A DNA stretch of 64,000 bases, taken from Streptomyces sp. MRC013 (GTDB taxonomy: Bacteria; Actinomycetota; Actinomycetes; Streptomycetales; Streptomycetaceae). Every line of letters begins with the position of its first letter. The first letter of the stretch is position 1. Made by a program: the position numbers and the translations under genes. Shown piece after piece: positions 7,302-15,838 of this stretch. The DNA lies in contig NZ_CP094264.1 in assembly GCF_023614235.1 (NCBI RefSeq), forward strand, positions 5,267,981 through 5,331,980, written 5' to 3'. The notes below the pieces were generated by a model. That model searched no databases, had not been told where the DNA came from, and saw only the letters and a program-made list of their open reading frames with translations.

Positions 7302-10300
7302 CGGGTCCTCCTCGCGAATCGCTGGCCGATCCGGACGTATCCGGGGACGTCGGTACCGGGGACGGGGATGAAGGAGATGGAGCCGGCGAGGACGTTCCTC
7401 TCCGACATGGAGCTGAAGCCGCCCGCGCCGGACAGCACCAGCTCGCCCTCGTCCAGGTGGAGCCACGTGCCGTCGGGCCGCCGCTCGGCGTACTCGTAGC
7501 GCAGGTGGTCGGCGCCGTGCAGGACGTTCAGGCGGTAGCCGTCGGAGGCGTACAGGCCCACGCAGTCGTCGAGGTCCATCTCGAAGGGCCGCCCGGTGCG
7601 GATGAGGCCCTCGCCGGTGAGGGACCGCAGCAGGTCCTCGTACAGGCCGAACGCGGGGTAGGCGTTGGCGAGCAGCAGCAGGAAGGAACGTTCCTCCGGG
7701 AAGATCTGGATGAAGTTGTGGTGGCCGCTGCCGTTGGAGTTGAAGCCGAAGGCGGACGGGCCGAACATCAGCCACCCCAGTCCCCAGGCGTGCATGAAGT
7801 GGTGGCCGGGGACGGGGACCTGGGGGGTGCGCATCTGCTCGGCGAGTTCGGCGGACAGCAGGCGCTCACCGCTCGGGGCGACGCCGTCGTCCAGGGCGAG
7901 CCGGGCGATGTTCGCGAGTTCCTCCAGGGTGAGGCAGACGGAGAACGAGCCGGCGGCGTCGTCGGCGACGGTCTGCCTCGGCGGGTCGTGCCGCACGTAG
8001 CGCTGCGCCTGCTCGTTCCACAGGTAGCCGACGGAGACCGCGCCCCCGTAGTGGCCCCCCTCGACGAGGGACTCGGGGATCTCCCTGATGCCGAGCGGGA
8101 CGAGCATCAGCTCGTTGACGGCGCGCCGCCAGGGCACGCCGAGCAGCTTCTCGATCAGCGCGGCGACGATGGAGGTGCCCACCGCCGAGTAGGCGAAGAC
8201 CTCGCCCGGGTCGAAGAGCTGGCCGTACCGGTCCAGGGTGTCGATGTAGGCGTCGAGATCGGGCAGGTCGGTGTCGTGCCAGACCTCGTAGGAGTCGTCG
8301 ACGCCGCTGGTGTGCGACAGCAGCTGGCGCAGGGTCACCCGGACCGTCTCCCCGCCGCGGCGGCGGAACGCCTGCGGCAGCAGCCCGTCGAGGGGCTCGT
8401 CGAGCCCCAGCAGGCCCCGGTCGACCAGGCGCAGCGCGACGAAGGCGAGCATGGGCTTGGTGATGCAGGTGACGCGCTGCCGCGTGGCGGGCCCGTAGGC
8501 AGCCCCCGTCTCCGTGTCCGCGACGCCGTGGTACGCGTACTCCGGCCCGTCGCCGAGGAACACCGCCGCCCCGGCCCCCGGCACCCCGTGCCCCCGGGCC
8601 GACTCGCGCAGCGTCTCGGCGACGGCGCGCAGCCGCGCCTCGGTGCCGCCCGCGGTGCCGTCCGCGGGCACCCGGGCGCGCTTCCGGCGCAGCAGCGCGG
8701 CCTGCTCGGCGAGGGTGCGGTGCTCGTAGACCTCGGCGACGCGGACGGGCCGGCCGGCCGTGTCCGAGAGGCGGGCCGCCAGCAGGTTCGCCAGCAGCGA
8801 GTGCCCGCCCACGGAGAAGAAGTCCAGGTCGGACGAGATGTGCGCGAGGCCCAGGAGGTCGGACCAGACGCGGGCGACGGCGAGTTCGTCGGGGTCGTCG
8901 CCGGAGAGGCCGGCGGGCGCGCCGGGCACCCGCTCCAGGGGCCGGGCGGCGAGCGCCTTGCGGTCGACCTTGCCGTTGGGCAGCTGCGGCAGCCGGTCCT
9001 CCAGGACGATCGCGGAGGGCTGCATGTAGTGCGGCAGCGCGGCCCGCAGGTGCGCGCGCAGCCCGTCGGCGGAGACGGTGCCGCCCTCCAGGCCGACGTA
9101 GCAGACCAGCCGGGTGTCGCCGCCGGTGCGCACGGCCAGGGCGGCCACGTCGCGCAGACCCACGGCCTCCCTCAGCACGGACTCGATCTCGCCGAGCTCG
9201 ATGCGGAAGCCGCGCACCTTCACCTGGTTGTCGCGGCGGCCCAGGAAGCGGAGTTCGCCGTCCTCGGTCCACCGGGCCAGGTCGCCGGTGCGGTAGAGGC
9301 GGCCCCCCGGCACCGGGCCGAGGCGGGCCGGGGCCGGCACGAAGGCGGCGGCGGTGCGCTCGGGGTCGTTGATGTACCCGTCGGCCAGGCCGGCACCGCC
9401 GAGGTGGAGCTCGCCCGTGGCGCCGTACGGCACCAGCCACCCGCGGGCGTCCAGCAGGTACGCCACCGTGTTGGGGATCGGCACGCCGATGGTGGGTGCG
9501 GTGGCCGTGGGGCCGGTGAAGCACTTCCAGGTGGAGTACGTGGTGTCCTCGGAGGGGCCGTAGAGGTTGTGGAGCCGCTCGACCCGGGTCCTGTCGAAGG
9601 CGGCGTTGACGAGCTCCTTGGACAGCGGCTCGCCCGCCACGTTCAGCACGCGGGTCGTCTCCGGCACGGCCGCGCGCTGCAGCAGTACGTTCAGGGCGCT
9701 GGGCACGGTGTTGACGAGGGTCGGGCGCAGGTCCTCGTCCTCGGTGAGCGCGAGGACGTTGTCGACGACCACCACGCACCCTCCGCGGGTGAGCGGGGCC
9801 CACAGCTCGTACACCGACAGGTCGAAGTTGAGGGAGGTGGAGAACAGGACACGGGCCAGCTCGGCGGGGGCGTAGGCGTCCTCCGCCCAGGCGAGGAGCG
9901 CGGTCACGTTGCGGTGGCTGATCACCACGCCCTTGGGCAGGCCGGTCGAACCGGAGGTGTAGATGAGGTGCGCGGTGGCGGCCGGGTCGACCGCGAGGCC
10001 CGGGGAACGGCCGTCCTCGGCGGCCGCCTTCTCCCACAGCTCCCCGAAGGGGACGGCGGTCGCCGGCAGGCCGGCGAGCCAGTCCGGTGCGGAGTCGCCG
10101 TCGTGCACGACGGCGGCCATGTCCGCCGTCGCGGCGATCGCCCTCAGGCGGTCGGCGGGGTAGGCCGGGTCGAGGGGGACGTAGGCGCAGCCCGCCTTGT
10201 GGACGGCGAGCAGCAGGGCGACGCTGCGGTGGGTGCGGGCCAGGGAGAGGCCGACGCGGGAGCCGGGGCGGATCCCGCCCGCGGCGAGGGCCCTCGCCAG

Positions 10301-11113
10301 CCGGTTGGCGTGCTCGTCGAGCCGGCGGTAGGTCAGCACGGTGCCCCGCCACTCGACCGCCGGGGCGTCCGGCGTGCGGGCGGCCTGCGCCTCGACGAGG
10401 GCGTGCAGGGGGGTGTCGGAGGCGTACGGCCGCGCGGTGCCGCTGACGCCGGACGTCAGACGGCGCTCCTCGGCCTCCGACAGCACGGTGAGGTCGCCGA
10501 CGGGCGCGTCGGGGCGGCGGGCGGCGTCCCCGAGGAGGGCGGAGAGGTTGGCGGCCATCCGGGCGACCAGGGCGTCGGAGAAGAGCGCCGGGTCGTGGTG
10601 GAGGGCGAACCGGGCCCCGGCCGCGGTGGGCCGGGCCACGAGGAGGAGGGCGAATCCACCGGGGACGGCCCCGGTGCCGTCGTCCTCGACGTACCCGGCG
10701 CGCAGGCCCGTGCCGAGGTCGGCCGGGACGCCGGGCGCGGCGGTGCGGGCGGCCTCGCGGTACCGGGCGCCCAGGCCGGACGCCAGCGCGGAGAAGGCGA
10801 CGTCCTCCGCGAGGTGCGAGCGCACGGCGACCGGCCGGTCGACGGGTGCGCCGCCGGCCCCTCCGGCACGCGCCAGGGCGATGTCCTGCTGGCCGCTGTA
10901 GCGGTGCACGAGCACCGTGAACGCGGCGGAGAAGAGGTCCGAGGGGTCGAGCGCCGCCTGCGGGCCCGGCCCGTCGACGGACCAGACGTACGTGCCCGTC
11001 GCCGCCCCCGCTGCGGCACCGCCGGCGGTGTCCTCGACGGGCAGTTGCAACGACGGTGCCGCGCCCGCCCCTTCTCCGGTGGATGAGACGGCAGAGATGT
11101 CGTCCACGGTCAT
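7298..11113 (-). CDS. NRPS: vestigial C, adenylation, carrier, and C-terminal beta-lactamase-fold domain
   Basis: The protein has 1271 residues when started at ATG 11113, which has AGGGG 4 bases upstream. Residues 1-230 look like the back half of a condensation domain with no HHxxxDG. The adenylation domain (about 240-715) has HLIYTSGSTGLPKGVVISH and NGKVDRKAL. My hand alignment gives the specificity code DLYTNALTYK, close to a known alanine code. The carrier Ser lies in FFSVGGHSLLANLL (about 771). Residues about 840-1271 have a class C beta-lactamase/esterase fold, but the expected SxxK is CITK (about Cys880), the YxN is YSA, and the third motif reads GSGHHNF. This could be a Cys-dependent offloading or acyl-transfer domain, or a non-catalytic one. 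Confidence 0.88.
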   Translation of the reverse strand: MTVDDISAVSSTGEGAGAAPSLQLPVEDTAGGAAAGAATGTYVWSVDGPGPQAALDPSDLFSAAFTVLVHRYSGQQDIALARAGGAGGAPVDRPVAVRSHLAEDVAFSALASGLGARYREAARTAAPGVPADLGTGLRAGYVEDDGTGAVPGGFALLLVARPTAAGARFALHHDPALFSDALVARMAANLSALLGDAARRPDAPVGDLTVLSEAEERRLTSGVSGTARPYASDTPLHALVEAQAARTPDAPAVEWRGTVLTYRRLDEHANRLARALAAGGIRPGSRVGLSLARTHRSVALLLAVHKAGCAYVPLDPAYPADRLRAIAATADMAAVVHDGDSAPDWLAGLPATAVPFGELWEKAAAEDGRSPGLAVDPAATAHLIYTSGSTGLPKGVVISHRNVTALLAWAEDAYAPAELARVLFSTSLNFDLSVYELWAPLTRGGCVVVVDNVLALTEDEDLRPTLVNTVPSALNVLLQRAAVPETTRVLNVAGEPLSKELVNAAFDRTRVERLHNLYGPSEDTTYSTWKCFTGPTATAPTIGVPIPNTVAYLLDARGWLVPYGATGELHLGGAGLADGYINDPERTAAAFVPAPARLGPVPGGRLYRTGDLARWTEDGELRFLGRRDNQVKVRGFRIELGEIESVLREAVGLRDVAALAVRTGGDTRLVCYVGLEGGTVSADGLRAHLRAALPHYMQPSAIVLEDRLPQLPNGKVDRKALAARPLERVPGAPAGLSGDDPDELAVARVWSDLLGLAHISSDLDFFSVGGHSLLANLLAARLSDTAGRPVRVAEVYEHRTLAEQAALLRRKRARVPADGTAGGTEARLRAVAETLRESARGHGVPGAGAAVFLGDGPEYAYHGVADTETGAAYGPATRQRVTCITKPMLAFVALRLVDRGLLGLDEPLDGLLPQAFRRRGGETVRVTLRQLLSHTSGVDDSYEVWHDTDLPDLDAYIDTLDRYGQLFDPGEVFAYSAVGTSIVAALIEKLLGVPWRRAVNELMLVPLGIREIPESLVEGGHYGGAVSVGYLWNEQAQRYVRHDPPRQTVADDAAGSFSVCLTLEELANIARLALDDGVAPSGERLLSAELAEQMRTPQVPVPGHHFMHAWGLGWLMFGPSAFGFNSNGSGHHNFIQIFPEERSFLLLLANAYPAFGLYEDLLRSLTGEGLIRTGRPFEMDLDDCVGLYASDGYRLNVLHGADHLRYEYAERRPDGTWLHLDEGELVLSGAGGFSSMSERNVLAGSISFIPVPGTDVPGYVRIGQRFARRTR

Positions 11114-11317
11114 GAATCCCCTCGCCGATTTTCCTTCGTCTGCCGCGCCGGATGCCGGAGCACCGCCGTACGGGCATGTCGAATCAACTGACACGAAAAG
11201 TCTTCCTCGATTCCCGTGGCGGCGTTTCCCGCGACCGTCTCCGTCAAATGGTCCGGCAGGGGGCGGCGCGAAAAGCGTCAGGGGAATATCTGGTCGGAAA
11301 AGACAGGTGGAATTCCG

Positions 11318-11347
11318 GGTGGAACGGCCCCGCGGAGCGGTTCCACC
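11318..11347 (-). terminator. Hairpin after MFS gene
   Basis: GGTGGAAC (11318-11325) is complementary to GTTCCACC (11340-11347) with a 14-base GC-rich loop. It sits just past the stop of the minus-strand exporter gene and before the NRPS gene, so it may terminate or attenuate transcription between them. No U-run follows, as is common in Streptomyces. Confidence 0.4.
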
Positions 11348-11365
11348 GGTTCGCGGCCGGCGCCC

Positions 11366-12661
11366 TCAGGCCGCGACGGGGTCGGGCTTCGCGTTCCGCC
11401 GGGCCCGGGTCACGACGAGCGGCATGGCCGCGCCGACGAGGGCGAACCCGGCCGCCATGACCGCCCAGCCCACGGCGCCGTACTCGATGACGAGCCAGGT
11501 CAGCAGGGCGGGCGCGATCATCTTGCCCATGTCGGCCCCCATCGCGTACGTGCCCTGGTACTGCCCCTGGGCGTGCTCGGGCGCCAGGCCGAAGGACATC
11601 CCCCAGCTGCCGGCCGACTGCCGGACCTCGCCCAGGACGTGGGCCAGGGCCCCCGCGAGCAGCAGCGCGCAGGCGAGCGCCGGGGAGGCGCCGTCGGTGA
11701 AGGCGAAGACCACGCAGGCGGCCGCGAGGCACAGCGAGCCGGATCTCGACGCCCTGGCGGCGGCCGACGGTTCGTCCGTGCCGCGTGCCGCCCTGACCTG
11801 GAGCAGGACCACGGCGATCGTGTTGGTCAGCAGGATCGCGGCGATCACCCAGCGCGGCGCTCCGGTGTGGTGGAGCACCCACAGCGGCAGCACCACGTCG
11901 AGCAGCAGGTTGTGCATGGACAGCAGCCCGTCCAGCACGACGAAGGCCAGGTAGGGCCGGTCGCGGAGCACGATCAGCGCGGGCCCGGGACGGGCGGGCT
12001 GCGGTGCGACGGCGGGCAGCAGCAGCGTGAGCAGTCCGGTGAGCAGGTACGTCGAGGCGTTGAAGACCACGGCGAGCCGGTAGGCGCCGACCGAGTCGAG
12101 TACGAGGAGCAGACCGGCCAGGGCGGCGCCGACGGAGACGCTGACGTTGCTGGTGGCCCTGAGGTAGGCCCGGACGGACACCCGGTCCGCGGGCGGCACC
12201 AGGCCGGCGACCATGGCCATCCGGGCGCTGCGGCTGGCGCTGTACGCCACGGCCTGCACGCTCACCAGCAGCACGTACGGGCCGAACCCCCGCACGAAGA
12301 GCAGGCCGGCGGTCAGCGGTCCCAGCGCGAGGAAGGACCAGATCTGGACGGCGCGCGGGCCGACCCGGTCGGCCAGGTGGCCCGTGGGCGTGCTCACCGC
12401 CAGGGCGACGCCGGCGGCCACGCCGACCCCGATGCCGAACTGGCCGGGCGAAAGGTGCAGGACGGTCGTGGCGTAGATGGCGTTCAGGGCCATCCACAGC
12501 CCTTGCCCCAGCGTGTGCACGAGGGTGATGCCGGTCAGGGTGCGCGCCGGTCCGCGCGGCGGGAGAAGGCGGCTCAGCATGACCGGACCGCACCACCGCG
12601 TCCGGAACCGGAACTCCGGCCCGGGATCCGGCGTACGAGCCGGTCCCCTTCCGTTCTGCAT
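11366..12661 (-). CDS. MFS transporter, probable product exporter
   Basis: A major facilitator with about 12 membrane segments, up to 431 residues from ATG 12661. The loop 2-3 signature appears as GHLADRVGPRAVQIW, followed by long hydrophobic segments and a short basic C-terminus (VVTRARRNAKPDP). ATG 12580 (MLSRLL) would give 404 residues and removes a low-complexity Pro/Arg N-terminus; neither start has a strong ribosome binding site. The gene lies 252 bases upstream of the NRPS gene on the same strand and is probably the first gene of the cluster, which would export the product or give self-resistance. Confidence 0.85.
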   Translation of the reverse strand: MQNGRGPARTPDPGPEFRFRTRWCGPVMLSRLLPPRGPARTLTGITLVHTLGQGLWMALNAIYATTVLHLSPGQFGIGVGVAAGVALAVSTPTGHLADRVGPRAVQIWSFLALGPLTAGLLFVRGFGPYVLLVSVQAVAYSASRSARMAMVAGLVPPADRVSVRAYLRATSNVSVSVGAALAGLLLVLDSVGAYRLAVVFNASTYLLTGLLTLLLPAVAPQPARPGPALIVLRDRPYLAFVVLDGLLSMHNLLLDVVLPLWVLHHTGAPRWVIAAILLTNTIAVVLLQVRAARGTDEPSAAARASRSGSLCLAAACVVFAFTDGASPALACALLLAGALAHVLGEVRQSAGSWGMSFGLAPEHAQGQYQGTYAMGADMGKMIAPALLTWLVIEYGAVGWAVMAAGFALVGAAMPLVVTRARRNAKPDPVAA

Positions 12662-12811
12662 ATCAGAATTTCCGACATGCCCCCCTGCCCCCTCGTTCGA
12701 AGCCGCCGCTGCGGCATGACCCGGGAAATTCCCGCGTCCTCGAAGCCAAGATCGTCGGCTTCGTGAGGTCCATCGAAACCGTGTACGGGTTGTCGTGTCC
12801 AGATAAATTCA

Positions 12812-12829
12812 CTGTGACGCTTGTCACAG
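12812..12829. promoter_or_regulatory. Crp-like palindromic operator
   Basis: CTGTGAC and GTCACAG form a perfect 7-bp inverted repeat around GCTT. It fits both the enterobacterial CRP consensus TGTGA-N6-TCACA and the form GTG-N6-GNCAC that I recall for Streptomyces Crp. It lies in an unusually AT-rich stretch between the divergent exporter gene (start 12661) and the plus-strand gene at 13168. Regulation by Crp is inference. Confidence 0.45.
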
Positions 12830-13167
12830 GCTAATCAATATTCCATGCGCAGCTGTTTTTGGGAAAAATTTTTACAGAGATGTCAGTCATATCCGGTTTA
12901 CCGGCGAGTATGGTTTTCCCCGTGCCGTCACGGTGCGCTTCCGCACCGCCCCGTGGCGGAGCCGGAGGGCCGCTGGCCTCCGGCCGACCCCGCCGGGTGC
13001 CGGCGCCCCGGCCGCCTCCGCGCCGTACGCGGGCCGGGCCCCGCGCGCCCGCCGCATGCTCCGTTCGCACCAGCCGCGATGGCGCGCGCCCACGGGGCGG
13101 GCGACGGTGGGAAGGCGCCGGCCGCTCCGCCGGCGTCCCCACCACCGAGCGGCGAGGGAGCCGGAAC

Positions 13168-13767
13168 ATGTCCGAACGCAACACGATGCTGCGCGCTCTG
13201 CACGACGTGGGGCTTGCCGCCTGGTTCGGCGGCTCCCTGATGGGCGCGGTCGGACTGAACGGCGCGGCCCGCGACGAGGGAGGGACGTGGACCGCGACCG
13301 CGCGCATCTCCAGCTCCGGCTGGGCGAGATGGACGCCGGTCAACGCCGCGGCGATCGCGGCCCACCTGATCGGCTCCGCCGGACTGCTGGTGGTGAACGC
13401 CCCGCGGGTCGCCGCCCAGCAGGGCGTGGCCGCCTCCACGCTCGCCAAGACGGTGCTGACCGGCGCCGCCCTCGCGGCCACCGCCTACAGCAGGGTGCTG
13501 GGCAAGAAGATCGAACTCGCCGCCTCCTCGGATCCGGAGGACGTCCGGAAGGCCGCCGAGCACCCGATCGACACCGACCGGGCCCAGCGGGGCCTCACCC
13601 GCATGCAGTGGGCCGTCCCCGCTCTGACCGGCGGCCTGGTGGTCCTCACAGCCCTCCACGGCGAGCAGCAGCGCCCCGCCGAACAGGCCCGGGGCATGCG
13701 GCGGCGCATGCGGTCCACGAGTCCCGCCGCGAAGCGCCCCGCGGCACACCGGTGCACGGCCGGCTGA
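13168..13767 (+). CDS. Hypothetical small membrane protein
   Basis: The gene encodes 199 residues. ATG 13168 follows GAGGGAG at 7 bases. Hydrophobic stretches are visible at about 10-30 (LHDVGLAAWFGGSLMGAVGL), 55-75, 90-110 and 145-165, so four membrane passes are likely. The C-terminus is basic (RRRMRSTSPAAKRP). I do not recognise a catalytic motif. It is divergent from the biosynthetic cluster and separated from it by an AT-rich spacer, and is probably a conserved actinomycete protein of unknown function. Confidence 0.7.
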   Translation: MSERNTMLRALHDVGLAAWFGGSLMGAVGLNGAARDEGGTWTATARISSSGWARWTPVNAAAIAAHLIGSAGLLVVNAPRVAAQQGVAASTLAKTVLTGAALAATAYSRVLGKKIELAASSDPEDVRKAAEHPIDTDRAQRGLTRMQWAVPALTGGLVVLTALHGEQQRPAEQARGMRRRMRSTSPAAKRPAAHRCTAG

Positions 13768-14284
13768 CCTCCGGCCGCCTCGCGTCCTTCCCCCGTACGG
13801 CCCGGCGGGCACCGGGAACGGAGAGGCGGGCGGCCCGGGGCGACCTGAGCCGTCACGCGAGCGGCCCCGGGGCGTCCGCCCGCCGGCGCGACCGGGTGGA
13901 CGCGTCGCCGCCCCGCGCACTCCGCCCCGGCCCGCCGGCGTCCCCCCGCGGTGACGAACGGCCCCCGTCGCCCGCCGCCCGCCGCACGGAGCCGCCGGAC
14001 GGGTGCGGGGCCGCCGCCCGTGTCACACCGTGCGGGGCGACCGGCCGGCGACGAGCAGGCGGTGGCCGTGGTCGACGGAGCCCCGGGCCGGCGGCCCGCC
14101 GTGGCGGCGGCGCCGACCCCCGGGCGAGCCCCGTGGCCTCCCTCACCGGCGGGGGCCGCGCCCCCGGCGGGCGGGAAGGCCTGCTCCGCTCAACGGCCGG
14201 CCACCCGCCTCACCCCTGCTTTCCCCACCCACCCCTCCCCGCCGCGACGGAGACGCCGGTGGGGAGGGGCCGGGCCGCGCCGGG
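13768..14284. other. No gene seen
   Basis: A spacer of extremely high GC. Open frames exist on both strands but their translations are Arg/Pro/Gly/Ala-rich low-complexity sequence typical of random open frames at this composition. Confidence 0.6.
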
Positions 14285-14716
14285 TCAGCCCCGCCCGCGG
14301 AGGTCCCGTCCCAGCCCGAACCGAGCGGCCGTGCGATCGGCCAGGTCGGAGACGGCGGTCGTCCCGTCGGTCACGAGGGTGTCGAGTCCGTGGAGCGGGA
14401 CCTGCTCGCGCACCTCCTCGTCCCAGAGGGCGTCGCGGGCCAGGCGCTCGGCGAGCGCCTCCGCCGGGTCCCCACCGCCCCGGTTGGCCCGGGCGCGAAC
14501 GGGATCCGCGTAGCGGACGGCGAGTGCGTTCTCCCTGAACCCGGGGGAGGGCAGGAGGAAGACGGCCCGGTCGGGCCGGCGCAGCGGCGGTGCCAGGCCG
14601 CGGGGGAGGACCCCGAAGTAGTCGACCAGGACGACGCGGTCGTCGGGCAGGGCGAGGAGGTCCTCGACGGGGAAGCCGGTGGTCTCGCCGTACGGGCTCG
14701 GCATGGCCTGGAACAC
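14285..14716 (-). CDS. Hypothetical protein, possibly the 3' part of a frameshifted gene
   Basis: The 143-residue frame reads like real protein: SPYGETTGFPVEDLLALPDD, RVVLVDYFGVLPRGLAPPL, VFLLPSPGFRENAL. The frame stays protein-like upstream of the nominal GTG (GALWHDRTARQVFQAM), and another frame just before it reads EWARAAGGEVRRVFPAADL, so the intact gene may have been longer with a frameshift near 14770. The VVLVDYFGVLPR segment recalls nucleotide-kinase-like proteins, but I cannot assign a function. Confidence 0.4.
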   Translation of the reverse strand: MFQAMPSPYGETTGFPVEDLLALPDDRVVLVDYFGVLPRGLAPPLRRPDRAVFLLPSPGFRENALAVRYADPVRARANRGGGDPAEALAERLARDALWDEEVREQVPLHGLDTLVTDGTTAVSDLADRTAARFGLGRDLRGRG

Positions 14717-14935
14717 CTGGCGCGCGGTGCGGTCGTGCCACAGGGCTCCGGGCGGCAGGCCCCGCAGGGCGGCGGGCGGCGAGGTCCGCCGCGGGGAACA
14801 CGCGGCGGACCTCGCCGCCCGCCGCCCGCGCCCACTCCTCCCCGCCCGGGCGGGGAGGACGCACGGCCGTCGTTCGCGGATACGCCGACCGCGACCACCC
14901 CGGCACGTCCGGGGAGTTCACCGGCGGCGGGGCGA

Positions 14936-15349
14936 TCAGTCGTTCGCGTCCTCGTCGAAGTCGTCCTTGCACGCCTCGCGTTCGCTCTGCGTCTCGGCGT
15001 GCTCGACGCAGTCGCTGAAGTTCCTGAACTCCTTCGAGTCGAAGAACGACACGCCGATCGCGACGATCACCACGGACGCGACCAGCCCCAGTGCGCCGAG
15101 TACCGCCCCGGCGATCGACATCCCGCCGTGCGGCGCCCGGCCGCCGCGTGCCCTGCGTGCGCCGACGACGCCGAGGACCAGCGCCGACAACCCCAGCACG
15201 ACACCCCCGAAGACGGTCCAGAAGAGGAGGAGCGCCGCGACGCCGAGGACCAGCGCGGCGATCGCCAGACCGTTGCCTCCCTTCACGTCGGTGTCCGGGC
15301 GCGGTCGCGCGTGGCCGCCGGGGACCTGGGGGCGACTGGAAGAGGACAT
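14936..15349 (-). CDS. DUF4190-type membrane protein
   Basis: The gene encodes 137 residues: a cytoplasmic N-terminus, two membrane segments (about 27-62, GLAIAALVLGVAALLLFWTV and a following Gly/Leu-rich helix, then about 77-102), and an acidic C-terminus with two Cys (SDCVEHAETQSEREACKDDF). The Gly/Ala/Leu-rich twin-helix pattern is that of DUF4190 proteins, common in Streptomyces and of unknown role. The acidic tail is probably extracytoplasmic. It stands alone, with no operon partner. Confidence 0.7.
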   Translation of the reverse strand: MSSSSRPQVPGGHARPRPDTDVKGGNGLAIAALVLGVAALLLFWTVFGGVVLGLSALVLGVVGARRARGGRAPHGGMSIAGAVLGALGLVASVVIVAIGVSFFDSKEFRNFSDCVEHAETQSEREACKDDFDEDAND

Positions 15350-15838
15350 GCCGTCACACTCGTCTCTGTCACGTCACAACGGGCTTCCGTACGCGTCCCC
15401 TTGTGCCCCGACACCGACGGCGCATGTCCGCCTCGCCCCGGTGCGGTACGGGACCGCGGTGGCGCTGTGCGGACGCGGCGCGCACCGTTCCCGGCGGGCG
15501 ACGGCCGCGCGGGGAACGGTCCGCCCTGCGGGTCGCCGCACGGTCCGATGGCCCTCCGGGTCCTCGAACGGCCCCGGCGGCCGGCGCGCGGACGGGTACG
15601 CCGGTCCGCAGGGTGACCGGCCCCTTCGCCGTCGGGGTGGGGGGACGCGGCGGCGGGGCGGAGCGGGCCGGACAGGCCCAGCCGCGGGCGCGTCACCGCC
15701 ACCGGAGCACGACGTCCCGCCGGCAGGGCGCCGAGGGCCGTGCCGGCCACCCGTCCCCTCCGGGCGGACCGGGCCCTCGGCACCACACCGCTGCGGCGTG
15801 CGGCCACCCCGACCGCCCGCGGGCGTGCCCGCCGGCGC
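15350..15838. other. No gene seen
   Basis: GC-rich spacer between two minus-strand genes. All open frames translate to Arg/Gly/Pro/Ala-rich low-complexity sequence and none has a convincing start. Confidence 0.6.

Noticed and set aside
1759..7371. 1870-codon open frame on the plus strand
   Set aside because: Antisense to five genes with clear domains; its translation is Val/Arg/Gly/Glu-rich and repetitive, the usual shadow of third-position GC bias.
7457..11086. 1209-codon plus-strand open frame
   Set aside because: Shadow of the NRPS gene; no domain or start signal.
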